A stretch of DNA of 15,172 bases, taken from NCBI GenBank assembly GCA_025765615.1, contig JAIVFJ010000683.1, forward strand, positions 1-15,172, read 5' to 3'. Position numbers and translations under genes: made by a program. Origin of the DNA: Zopfochytrium polystomum. Taxonomy: Eukaryota; Chytridiomycota; Chytridiomycetes; Chytridiales; Chytridiaceae. Positions 1 to 8,518 of the stretch are shown here, piece after piece (within the stretch, counting starts at the first letter, position 1; each line of letters opens with the position of its first letter). Under the pieces are notes generated by a model. That model was not told the DNA's origin. It saw only the letters and a program-made list of their open reading frames with translations, and ran no database searches.

Positions 1-422
1 AAAACAACGGCGTCGCGGTCCCAGAGTTCCGTCTCCCCTTCGCCATCCCCGTCGCCGTCCTCCTGCCCGCGGCGCTCTTTGCGTACGGCTGGTCCGCCCA
101 GCAACAGGCCCACTGGCTCGCCCCCGACGCCGCCATCGCCGTGTTTGCGTTCTGCTTTGCCGTGCCGTTTCAGATCATTCAGATTTACCTCGTCGACTCG
201 TATAGACGGTACGCCGCGAGCGCCATGGCCGCGGCAACGTTTTTGAGGTCGTGCGCCGGGTTCGCGTTTCCGCTGTTTGCCGGGAGCATGTACGACCGGC
301 TAGATTATGGGTGGGGAAACTCGGTGCTGGCGTTTGTCGCGGTCGTTGGGATCCCGGCACCGTTGCTGGTGTACAAGTTTGGAGCGTATTTGAGGGCCAA
401 GAGTACGTACGCTGCGGGGTGA
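1..422 (+). CDS. MFS transporter, C-terminal part (5' end outside window)
   Basis: The frame is open from base 3 to the TGA at 420-422 and encodes the last 139 residues of a membrane transporter. Residues 7-12 read PEFRLP, close to the PEYRLP signature that precedes a late transmembrane helix in fungal DHA1-type drug/polyamine transporters. Hydrophobic helices follow at roughly residues 13-30, 45-63, 77-94 and 106-124. Between them lie the conserved stretches YLVDSYRRYAASAMAA and FAGSMYDRL, and the tail is short and basic. The family exports drugs or small metabolites across the plasma membrane by proton antiport; the substrate cannot be told from this piece. No frame break is visible, unlike in most other long frames here. 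The next 150 bases hold no gene and presumably contain the 3' UTR. I am sure of the family and of its fungal flavour, but not of substrate. Confidence 0.9.
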   Translation, partial: NNGVAVPEFRLPFAIPVAVLLPAALFAYGWSAQQQAHWLAPDAAIAVFAFCFAVPFQIIQIYLVDSYRRYAASAMAAATFLRSCAGFAFPLFAGSMYDRLDYGWGNSVLAFVAVVGIPAPLLVYKFGAYLRAKSTYAAG

Positions 423-571
423 ACGGTGGAGTGGGGGTATAGGCTTGGATATCCTTGTTTGTTGATGGTTTCGGGGCCCCCTGTGATAGATTTTCCCACT
501 TGAAAATAATGTTAACTTCGGAACCTCGTGTTGATCATAAAGAATGCTTCCGCGGTAAGATACTCACAGTG

Positions 572-686
572 CCCTCACAGAAGTCAGAAAGCATACCGAA
601 GTGAGGACAACCCCGTTATCGAACCCAAGCATCTTGGACAAATTAGTGCCTTCAGGTGAACACTGCCTCAACCTTCCCTTCGCAAG
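572..686 (-). pseudogene. Relic of the tail of the F-box/LamG gene
   Basis: Read on the minus strand this piece contains LAKGR, then about 14 residues later LSKMLGFDNGVV. The broken F-box/LamG gene at 6352-7701 has the same order and spacing in its tail: LRKGR, then SSKTFGFDDGIV. The DNA of the two copies (572-645 and 6352-6425) agrees at roughly three of four bases by eye, with one small indel. Nothing of the LamG core or the F-box is recognisable on this side, so only a fragment survives. It lies downstream of the ankyrin relic on the same strand. Homology between the two copies is seen directly; that it is a gene relic is inferred. Confidence 0.55.
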
Positions 687-754
687 AAGAGGCCACAAGA
701 GAAACGTGCTTTCTTTGGTGTTGTCGCGCTGCGGGACGACAGTCATCCGCTTCT

Positions 755-1422
755 TCATTGGTTTTTGCTCCTCTCATTCATCCAACAGAGTTCTTTCTGT
801 TCCCTTCCCAACTTCGCAACAAGTCCATCATTTGTTGATGCTTTCCGCTGTGGCGCTTCACCTTGATGTTTGCACCAATCTCCAACAGTACCGCGACGGC
901 TTCCAAGGACCTGGGAACAAGCAAGGTGCAGCGGAGTCATCCCCAGTCGATCCCCGGGAGTCGACCTCCACTCCGTAGTCCAGCAGCATCCGAATGGCTA
1001 CAGCGTGCTCGTTCCTCGCGGCTGTACAGCGCCAGGAATCCAGCGTCGACGTCGCCACCGAACTCTACAGCAGCGTCGGCCTGGCTTGGGAGAACGAGTC
1101 CTCGTCTCAACAGCAGCTGCTGCAGAACCGCAGAGCGACCGTAACGGGCCGCCTCCGTACGAGTGGGCACAAGTCGAGATACTCGAAATTGCTATCAAGG
1201 AAAAACTTCACAGTGTCGCGCGCCTCAATCTATTCTCCGTGATCCAGGAGAATGCTGGCGGGCTTTGATTGCCGACTTGTCGACGCAAGAGGAGAGGGTC
1301 CAAAATCGTCCGTAACATTCACATCAAAACCATGACGTAGAAGCCATTCAATGACATCCACGTCACCCTTCGAGCGAGCACGGAGAATCAGGCGCTCTTC
1401 TTCACCCAAATCCAGCCCCGGC
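755..1422 (-). pseudogene. Degenerate ankyrin-repeat gene, C-terminal module
   Basis: On the minus strand, bases about 1418 to 1240 read EEERLILRARSKGDVDVIEWLLRHG-like ankyrin sequence, then LLDHGE and a stop. Further on, in other frames, come EAARYGRSAVLQQLLL (about 1150), AARNEHAVAIRMLLDYGVEVDS (about 1020-960) and MTPLHLACSQ (from 940). The order matches the C-terminal part of the plus-strand ankyrin gene at 8519-10257: LLEEEKLLETASWKGHLDVV, KAARHGRSAVVELL, AATRNGHVEIMRVLLDNG, MTPLHVACAAGQ. At least three frame changes and one stop break it, so it is very probably dead. Its 5' side abuts the Tc1/mariner remnant ending at 1428, suggesting insertion or recombination cut off the N-terminal repeats. 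Ankyrin repeats bind proteins; no further role can be assigned. Confidence 0.75.
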
Positions 1423-1427
1423 TGATG

Positions 1428-1800
1428 CTACATTGTCCTCCTCTTGCAAACGCCGCAACGCCTTTTCAATGTTTTAAATGGATTTAGGTCCTGAGATTTT
1501 GCCCAAAATTAGTGAGGATTTGTGCCTGTATCCATACAGTGGTTTTGTATCATCCGAAAAAAGACTACACTGGGGAAGGACCGTTCCAAAACCTGGGATG
1601 GAGATAAGCGGCTGGTGTAACCCCTGGAGGCACAGTAGGGTTTGTTGCTTCTTGCAACAAATTCTGCAAGCCACATGTCTGCAATAAATTCCATCACCAG
1701 AGCTGAGTAAATTGGCTGGAATCCACTCATAAGAAGCATGCAATTAAACATGGTGCCATGGCCCATCAATGTTAGTAAGAGGCAAGTAAAAATAGTCCAG
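1428..1800 (-). mobile_element. Tc1/mariner-type transposase remnant
   Basis: On the minus strand, 1505-1428 translates as WAKSQDLNPFKTLKRR and runs to a TAG at 1430-1428. This matches the signature of Tc1/mariner transposases (WPaqSPDLNPIEnlW..lKrr), which carries the last acidic residue of the DDE/D centre. Just upstream, after a stop, another frame holds FFRMIQNHC, a possible remnant of the QDNAPCH block, and further up MLLMSGFQPI, resembling the W-G-x-x-x-x-G-x-G-P-I block. The region is clearly richer in A+T than its surroundings. No terminal inverted repeats or TA target duplication were found, so the borders are unknown. The C-terminal motif is good evidence; the upstream matches are weak. 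The copy is inactive, with several stops and shifts. Confidence 0.55.
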
Positions 1801-2480
1801 AGGGCTCACCATTGAAAAGATTGCACAAAAGTTGACTTATTCCGTGAATAGGAACTCTGGATAGTTGATTCTTCCGCGCATTCAGTATGTTTGTGACTGA
1901 ACAGACTTCTCAAATGATTGACAGAATCTTTGATGTCAGCTGTTAGGTGTAACTGACTGGTTAGCAGCAAGAGGCACAAGAAGGACCCAAACCTATTGTG
2001 ATTGTCAGTTATCGTTCTCACAATGCCCATGGGAGAGCAAGCCACCACCAATGCAGACCTGGGCGCTGGCTTGCGCTGTTGACAAATACTCTGAGTAGTA
2101 AGTGGAACAGAAACCTGGTGTTAGCAGTTTTCCTCCTCCTCTGCTCAAGCAGATAATATAGGAGAGGTTTTTACCCTGCGCTGCTGGTCACAGTTGCCTT
2201 GCAACTATTATAGTTTCCATATCATCATTATGTATCAATCATTCAGAACAGAGTTTTTTCTCTTCTCTCGAAGTTGGAGAGAAGGACCACCCACAAACAC
2301 TCGCCTCCACTTCATTCACACCTCCACGTGCTGGGCAGTGAAAAAAAACTGGGCCCCAGTCTGCTGAACAAGGTGGTTGACAGAGATGAGTGTCTCACAG
2401 AACTCTGGAATATAGAGTGTGTCTGGCAAGGAGAAAGAGACGCCTTCAACTTGAGTGCATGATCTTTATTTTTTTACCGC
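1801..2480. other. No recognisable gene; A+T-richer stretch
   Basis: No frame in this stretch shows a domain that I recognise. Its base composition resembles the transposase remnant on its left, so it may be further decayed transposon sequence. A hairpin with an 8-bp stem (cttctctc / gagagaag) sits at 2262-2284. A minus-strand frame at 1806-2051 has no clear helix-turn-helix motif, so I do not call it the transposase N-terminus. Confidence 0.4.
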
Positions 2481-3420
2481 ACTTTCCCTTTGCGGCTGAA
2501 CTTTTGGAATATTACATCTAAGATAGTTCTGTCACTTTTGTTGGGTGCGCCACACATACACAAACACACGCGCAAAAGTAGCATGCGGCGCCGTGGGTGT
2601 CCTCAACATCCCGCACTACCCCGGACTATTAGAGGACGCCGACCCTTAGACAGTCCCCATTTTGCTTCGATCTTGGAGCGGATCTTTGCAATTTATGGCA
2701 AGTGGGCCGCACTGTGTCCCATGGATTCTATTCTGAACCCCAACGGAGAAGACCAGAACAAGACCTGGCAAGACGCGCCAAGAAAGTTACCAGGCCTTCA
2801 TCGGGGCGGGAAAGTGGCGAAAACTGACCCAGTCGGCGGGGCTGTTTGATGTACTGGTCTCGTGACTAAATCGCTCGTGACGACATCTTCCGCCACAAAA
2901 CTCGATAGCACCGCGAGCCAGTCGACCCGCCCATTGCACGGCAATCTCCAACCGGCCGCGGCTCGTCCATTGTCCCGCCGTACATCCACCCCCTGGCAGC
3001 ACCATCGTCGGGCCGTCCGTGTGGGCACGCTTTGCACCGAGAGGCGTTCTTCCGGTATCCCCTACGGTAACGCAAAGAGCGTGTGTCCACTAGACTCCAG
3101 AGTAGCGTTTGCGAGGTTTTAGGCAGAGTTGTTTTTAAATTTCTCCTCATCCCAAAGCAGCCTGAATGCATCGCAAACGTAAGAGCATGGATGCAAATAG
3201 GTTTTGATTCAGTTTTTGTCTAAATGAAACAGAACAGGCTGCGACGGCGGCTTTGGCGGGATTGAACTTGCTTTGTTAAAGAAAAAATTTAAAGGACCGC
3301 TTTGATCAAATTGGAAGGAGATGAAATGATGCCGCGTAGGTATGTGTCTGTGTGCTCAGCCGCATCCGCGCGGACTCCACCCGGGCGGATTCCAGCTTCG
3401 GACCGAGCCAGTGGAGATTG
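2481..3420. other. No supported gene; open frames without recognisable domains
   Basis: Frames are open on both strands at 2490-2849 (+) and 2787-3171 (-). Neither has a convincing start, a known motif or a paralog elsewhere in the window. Both overlap in the G+C-rich part, where chance open frames are common. A real but unfamiliar exon, for example around 2640-2849 (+), cannot be excluded. Confidence 0.3.
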
Positions 3421-3518
3421 AGAGAGAGAGAGAGAGAGAGAGATAGAGAGATAGAGAGAGAGAGAGATATAGAGAGAGATAGATAGAGAGAGAGAGAGAA
3501 GAGAGCCGAGAGAGAGAG
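3421..3518. repeat. GA/GATA-type microsatellite
   Basis: About 100 bases of almost pure GA dinucleotides, interrupted by several GATA steps and a few single changes. The complementary strand gives long artificial Ser/Leu-rich open frames, which are not genes. The repeat lies about 570 bases upstream of the ATG at 4094 and could affect chromatin or promoter length, but nothing here shows that. Confidence 0.95.
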
Positions 3519-3745
3519 GAAAGGAAAACAAACAAATAGAAATGCTTCACGTCAGCACCTCGCTCGTGCAACCGCAAGGCGAAGCAGTCCTCGCGGTATA
3601 GCAGGCCGCACTTCTCTCTACCCCTCAACCTCGCGCCGTGCGTCCTGCTTCGCGCTTCTGCTTCTGGCCTTCATTATCCTGCCGCCGCTACCGACGGCCC
3701 CACGCTGCAGGCCGCACCGAGACGTCGACGGTGTTTCAAGTGCAG

Positions 3746-4060
3746 GTGAGGGGATTGGGGAGACGTTGGCGAGGGGGCTTGGAGGAGCTGAGTTGTGTAG
3801 GGAGCGAGTGCGGCCCGGCCGGAACGCTGAGACGAAATAGGTTGGACCAAAGCTCGCGGTGCAGGGCGATCATTCGACGGTGCACTCGGCGACACACACG
3901 GACATGACGTGATTTACAAGGAGGGCCGCGGCGGCCGGTTGGGGCAAGCACGAAATCAAAGCAACGGAAGCTGGTACTGTACTTTTATGAATATTTTTGG
4001 CTTCACCATTTATAAATTAATTATAAACGCCTATCAATGCACCCGAACTCTCCCATCCAG
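3746..4060 (+). other. Possible 5' UTR intron upstream of the 4094 gene
   Basis: The sequence CAG|GTGAGG at 3743-3751 is a near-perfect splice donor, and TCCCATCCAG at 4051-4060 would serve as acceptor 33 bases before the ATG at 4094. No ATG-led coding exon ends at the donor, so the upstream exon would be untranslated. The alternative is a promoter inside this same stretch (see the TATA-like site at 4011-4026), in which case this intron does not exist. Confidence 0.3.
4011..4026 (+). promoter_or_regulatory. TATA-like element
   Basis: Two overlapping TATAAA-like cores, TATAAATTAATTATAAA, stand in an otherwise G+C-rich region 68-83 bases upstream of the ATG at 4094. That spacing would allow a start of transcription near 4040 and a short leader. 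It competes with the upstream-exon model. Confidence 0.35.
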
Positions 4061-4093
4061 CGGGCCAGCTAGTTTGCCGGCCAGGGCGGCAAA

Positions 4094-5106
4094 ATGGTGC
4101 AAAAGAAGGTGGGCACGACCGGCCTCGTCGACTGGCTGTACGATCCGAGCAAGAGCCCCGAGGCGAAAGCCAACTTGCTCAAGGTGGGAGAGAACCCCAA
4201 GGACCACCCGGGCAAAGTCAAGCTGTCGGACCATGTCTACAACGAGGCCGTCAAGCAGCAGAAGAACGTCGGCTACGCGCATAACGACGCGAACCCAAGC
4301 AATATCCGCGTGCATTATAATAAGGACGATAAATCGGTGCGAAGCGGGGAAGTGGGGCTGGGTGAATATGTGGGAGAGCTATGCTAAGGTTGATTCTCTT
4401 CTCCGACTCGTTCGCTTGCAGGGTGCTATTCCCAAAACGAGTTGATCGACTGGGGCAAAGGTGCAAATTTGAATTCCTTTGGATCCTCCAACTTTGGCTT
4501 TATACCCGCCTCCTCCCCTCGACCGCTTTGCCTGCCGGTTTCATTAACCTGATTCCAAAATTTTTTTTTCTCCTAGCCGAACCGGGCACGTCCGACCTAC
4601 GCCGCACTGAGAGACTTGACCGAACAGATATTGGGATGGCGTGCCAAGGCGCCGGGTTCCAGTTCCGGTCTGGTGCGCGGCAACTCTACCGGCGAGCAGC
4701 GGGCGGCGGGGCGTGCAAGCGGGGCTCGCGCGGGGGAAGGAAAAGGCATCCACAGGGACGACGGGCAAGGCGGCGGCGACGACTTTGGGCACGGGGTCAG
4801 CGCAGACGATCAGGAAGGCGGCGGCGGGTGGAAAGTCGCCGGTTCAGAGGCAGCAGGCGAGCCAGAAAGGAAAGGAGACGACGGGAGGGCAAAGCGCAGA
4901 AGAACCCTTTGCCGGGAACGACGGCGGCAACGGCGGAGGCGGCTTCAGTTTCCACCAAGAAGGGGAAAGGAGCGGCAGAGTCGCGAAGGCGGCAAGGGAA
5001 GACTTCCGCGGTCCCATCGCAGCCAAAGACTCCTCTGTCGGCGGCAAGCAAGGCTCCTAACAAAGCGCAGCCGGTGGCACGGGCTTCCGGGGCGAGAAAA
5101 AAGTGA
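4094..5106 (+). CDS. Spliced gene of unknown family with a basic C-terminal tail
   Basis: I do not recognise this family. The ATG at 4094 is the first after an in-frame TAG, in context GGCAAAATGG. Exon 1 (4094-4361) is hydrophilic and reads naturally: TGLVDWLYDPSKSPEAKANL, then KVKLSDHVYNEAVKQQKNVGYAHND. A GTGAAT donor (4362) and TTGCAG acceptor (4421) give a 60-base intron. Exon 2 (4422-4460) encodes CYSQNELIDWGK. A second intron, 4461-4576, ends in a T-run and CTCCTAG. Exon 3 (4577-5106) ends in a Lys/Ala/Pro-rich tail (SAASKAPNKAQPVARASGARKK region). These exons join in frame as 278 residues, very Arg-rich in the middle. In an alternative, exon 2 extends to 4537 and exon 3 begins PNRARPTYAALRDLTEQILG, which looks more protein-like but then needs two frame changes to reach the Lys-rich tail. 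A basic tail suggests nucleic-acid or chromatin contact; that is inference only. Confidence 0.6.
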
Positions 5107-5529
5107 AATGCGGAGGTGGGGTTGCCAAAGGCATTGGAAGTTGCCGCGGTCGCCAACCTTTGGCCTACCAAAACTGGAGTCTTCTGTTTTATTGGTTTGT
5201 TTTTTTTTCATCCTTCCCGTGCCGGTGGCAATTGTGGCTTCAGTTTTGTAGTCGCCGGGCCGTTTCTTTCACTGGCAAAAGAAATATCGCGTAGTCTTGG
5301 TATGATGATGCAATACTTACCCTCGCTCGGCGCCGAAAATTTGTCTGGGGCTGATTCTGTCCCCTTTCTTGTCACCCGTTTTCTGTTTCTGCACATTGCA
5401 CAGCAGCGCCCCCGCCCGCCCCACTCGCCCACCCAATCCCCCTCACGCACCGTCTGCCTGCCTGCCTGCGCCTCGCGTTCGTGCTTCCTCACCAATAGCG
5501 ATCGTATCCATGCATTGCAGGAAAGCGAT
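5107..5529. other. Intergenic, no gene seen
   Basis: Downstream of the 4094 gene the sequence is T- and C-rich, with a short CTGC tetranucleotide run near 5456-5470. Open frames on both strands lack motifs and overlap one another. This is probably the 3' UTR of the 4094 gene plus spacer before the converging minus-strand ankyrin gene. Confidence 0.4.
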
Positions 5530-6025
5530 CTATTGAGGCAGAGAATACACTGTAACATCGATCGGTGGCGTGCCTGCTGCGCAGCAGCCACCCAGCATCT
5601 GCGTGTTAGTTAATGGCGCAGCGGGTGGGATGAAGCTTGTGCCGGCCCGATCAACAGCGCCTTGGAAGACCAGCCAGTCTGCGATCTCGAGATGTCTCGC
5701 GTTCAGCGCTTCGCTGAGCGGCGCTCGCGCCACAATCCACGAGAAGCCGGACAACGCCCCGATGCCCCGCGATCGATGTGATATGGAGCGGCATGGCGAG
5801 CCTTCCCCTTACGGCGGTGATGGCGTCTGTCATCGCACCGTCGTCCGGCCAGAGCTCCATTCCGTCCACGGCCGCCCCGCAGTTGACACTTGGTGGCCTC
5901 GCCCGGAGAAAATGAACAACGCTAACGTCCGCCGAATCGTTGTGCTCAGGGTCGCTATTGTTGGCACAACCGTGCGCCGGCTGCCCCTGTTCCAGTCTCA
6001 TGAGATACTTTCGGCGACTGCTCAT
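5530..6025 (-). pseudogene. Short ankyrin-repeat gene, frameshifted
   Basis: The likely start is the ATG at 6025-6023 (context AGAAAATG). The first about 75 residues (MSSRRKYLMRLEQGQPAHG...) show no clear repeat. Then an ankyrin repeat appears near 5800-5720: MPLHITSIAGHRGVVRLLVD, with CGASAA. After that the reading moves to another frame, PLSEALNARHLEIADWLVFQ, with GAVDRAG following (about 5720-5640), and ends at the stop at 5530. About two to three repeats survive, far fewer than in the gene at 8519-10257, and it is not an obvious copy of that gene's C-terminal module. One single-base indel would explain the break, so it is either a recent pseudogene or an assembly error. It lies 3' of the F-box/LamG gene on the same strand. 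Confidence 0.6.
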
Positions 6026-6351
6026 TTTCTGTGAGCACGGAGAGGGCACCAATTGATCAGTCTTTTGGATGCGGGCACTCCTCCTCTGTTTTGATCTCTT
6101 CCTTTCTCGTTTTCCGGTTGGACTGCGATATGTTTTGGGTATAAATCCCCGATTTTTTTGGCCGCCGGCGGTTAATAGTGCACTGGCAGGGCGGTTATGG
6201 ATTTCAGTGACCATCTCGAACTGGTTTGCAGTGGGTAAACGGCGCTTCATTCATCAATCTGAAACTCCGGGATGTCACCATTTTAATATGCAATTTCTCA
6301 CTCTCCCAAATGAGCCCTTCTTTTGGTGACCCCCGTGTTATGATGCTCACA

Positions 6352-7701
6352 CGCGCTCACAGAAATCAGAAAGGATGGGGAAGTAGCAAACAATGCCGTC
6401 ATCGAATCCAAACGTCTTGGATGAATCAACCCGCTCCCTCATAGTCCAGCTTACCCGACGGCCCTTGCGCAAATCGGCCGCCCGCTGCAAAGTGCCGCAC
6501 ACCCCGGCGTCATCCAGTACAACATGACCTGGTCCGGCGTCTTCCTTCATTTCGAACAGAGCTCCGACGTTCTGAACGGCACGCCCCCAGACTCTAGCCG
6601 CAGCGATTTTTCCTTTGAAGGGCAGTGCGATGATGCGCTGGAGGACGTGTTCCGGCAGCAAAACCAAACTGATCAAAGATTGCCCCGGTCCCAACCGTCA
6701 CAGAACCCTGCGTCCGGAAGTCTTTGTCGTTTTCGTGGTGTCCACTTGCACTCCGTCGACAAAGAGTGTTGCCCAACACTCCGATCCCGCAATTCGTCCA
6801 GCCGCAGCGCAGCGTGGTGCCAGCGACCATCTGTCACGCGAGGCCCGCCTGTCAGTTTTACTGCGCGGAAGCTGACGGTTGGCGGCTCGGAGAAGACGCA
6901 GCCGGTGACAGGGTGGACACCCAAAAGCGCCAGGCGGCTGTTTCTGTAGGCGTTGCCGCAGCGTCCCTCGGTACGGGGTGAGGTTCGCGGTGGCAAAGCC
7001 ATCCTGGTCATTGCAGATGTGGAAGCCCATCAAAACGGCCGCCAACACAGGTTCCAGCCGCGACGGGCGTCGCAACGGAACCATGCTTCGAATGTCCGGC
7101 CTCCTTCCGCGTCGGTGCCGGACCTGCGGCTCGCGCGGACTCGGAAACACATCGAACCCGCGCAAGATGGTGAGGACAGGAGCTCTCTTCAAGCACCGGC
7201 GCACGGATATGATGTCGTCTCTATTGTCGTCGTCTTGGTTGCAATCGTCTTCGTCGTCATCGGAGGAGGGGGAGCTCCCTTCTGCTTCTTGCAAAGGAGC
7301 TAGTGCGGGCAGGTCGTCCGTTCCGCGACGGAGATGGCCCAAAGAGGGAAGCACCGACAGCACGTGAGAAAGGCGCGCCCACGCTGCAGGATCGGCGCCG
7401 CCGCCGAGTATGCCCACCTGCTGGCAAAGCGCGCAAAAGGGAGGTTGGCAGCGGCGGCGCCAGGTATCGTGATGGGCGTTTGCATTGGCTCTTTGATGTC
7501 GACCGGCTCAAGGTTGCAGGAGCGATCGCAGCCTCCGCCAGCGAGCCAGGCGAGGGAACGGCATGTGGCAGCAAGCTGCACGATGTCGGAGTCGGAAAGG
7601 AACGGGGCGGCGATTGCGTCGACGAGAATCGTGGCGGGGAGCCGGAGCAGTGGCGATGGCGACTTCGAAGGCAGAGTGGGCGACGCGGACGTGGATGACA
7701 T
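6352..7701 (-). pseudogene. F-box plus LamG/concanavalin-like domain protein, multiply frameshifted
   Basis: The proposed start is the ATG at 7701-7699 (context GCAAAATGTCA). Residues about 17-50 form an F-box: LLRLPATILVDAIAAPF, then LSDSDIVQLAATCRSLAWL, the pattern that binds Skp1 in SCF ubiquitin ligases. After a frame change near 7400 comes a Leu-rich part (LSHVLSVLPSLGHLRR), an acidic run (SSDDDEDDCNQDDDNRDD, about 7270-7210) and VRRCLKRAPVLTILRGFDVF. A LamG/concanavalin-A-like fold follows in pieces from different frames: VTDGRWHHAALRLDE (about 6850), ATLFVDGVQVDTT (about 6760), VTVGTGAIFDQFGF and PFKGKIAAARVWGRAVQNVG (about 6615-6560). The tail holds SSKTFGFDDGIV. At least four frame changes are needed. 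The strand also stays open upstream to 7944, so a longer N-terminus is possible. Domain order is seen; a substrate-recognition role is inferred. Confidence 0.7.
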
Positions 7702-7755
7702 TTTGCACGGACACAGCCTGAATGTGCGAGGCACAGTCATATGAACCACGCGCCC

Positions 7756-7764
7756 GATAAATAA
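7756..7764 (-). promoter_or_regulatory. Possible TATA-like site of the F-box gene
   Basis: On the minus strand TTATTTATC lies 55 bases upstream of the proposed F-box ATG at 7701. It is a weak match in reverse TATA form, and only its position supports it. Confidence 0.2.
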
Positions 7765-8059
7765 CCATTCACTCTCTCGCTTTTGTCCCCTTCGCTTCTG
7801 CTGAGTCATTGGCAGCTCACCAAAGGGGCGATGCGAAAAGAATCCCTGCAGCTGCGTCCAGCACCACCACAGCGTGTCTAGATCCGCTGCGGTGAGTCTA
7901 TGTCGTTGCATCCAGTCGGTGATCACAAGCTGCGGTGTGTGCATGGATTCACGACGTGAGAGACCCCGAATCCCGCCCTTCTTTGAGGAGTAACTCGCCT
8001 TTTAAAAGTGAAAAAACAACATTCAAATTGGATCGAGGGGCTCCACAACCCGTTCAATC

Positions 8060-8235
8060 CGCGTAAAATGACGCCTCACACAGACCAACAGGGCATTCGC
8101 GGCTTCCATTTGCCCCTCCGCACACCCAACGTGCAGCGGCGTCATCTCCGTCAGATCCCGGCCGTCGACAGGCGCCCCATAGTCCAGCAGCGCCTGGACT
8201 ACTTCCAAGCGTCCGTTCGACGCGGCCGTGTGCGG
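8060..8235 (-). pseudogene. Ankyrin fragment, paralog of the neighbouring gene's C-terminal repeats
   Basis: On the minus strand this reads HTAASNGRLEVVQALLDYG, APVDGRDLTEMTPLHVGCAE and GQMEAANALL: one full ankyrin repeat plus most of the next. It matches AATRNGHVEIMRVLLDNG, VAVDSWDSKKMTPLHVACAA and GQLEAVKLLL in the plus-strand gene at about 9950-10100, so it is the same module in reverse orientation. No start codon or earlier repeats are found in the 280 bases before the plus-strand gene, and the frame runs into non-repeat sequence and stops at 8023. It is therefore an orphan fragment, or the remaining 3' end of a gene whose 5' part was lost. Confidence 0.7.
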
Positions 8236-8518
8236 GCGGGTGGGACTAGTTGGCAGGCGTTGGTGGATTGGCTGTGTGGCTCTCGCTGGCTCTGACCCGA
8301 CAGCTCAAGATCTGACAAGTTGCTGCGCCACGAAAAAGGGGCAGGAGACTGGAGGGTACCCAAAGCACTTCGACAGGGTATAGTCGGATATGCTGGGTCT
8401 GATGTCGAAGGAGCCGGTGAGCGCCACAGACTAAACGCTCCTCTTGACGATTCGATCAGTAACGAGTCCGCTCGTGCGCCGCTTTTCGCAGGGCGGCAAG
8501 TTCCGTCCTGCGGCTCCT

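Noticed and set aside
598..620. tRNA B-box-like sequence (GGTTCGATAAC on the minus strand)
   Set aside because: No A box, cloverleaf or acceptor stem can be formed around it, and the same site is part of the segment duplicated at 6352-6425, where the box is not conserved.
1806..2051. Possible N-terminal DNA-binding part of the Tc1/mariner transposase
   Set aside because: A vague resemblance (GIVRTITDN) without a helix-turn-helix pattern; too weak to extend the element this far.
3289..3628. Minus-strand open frames rich in Ser, Leu and Tyr
   Set aside because: They are direct translations of the GA microsatellite; open frames are expected there without coding function.
4797..5171. Minus-strand frame of 124 codons, Ala/Pro/Leu-rich
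   Set aside because: It is the complement of the basic exon 3 of the 4094 gene; no motif and no independent start evidence.
5452..5470. CTGC tetranucleotide run as a possible CRISPR-like or tandem array
   Set aside because: Only about four units with no spacer structure; a small simple repeat.
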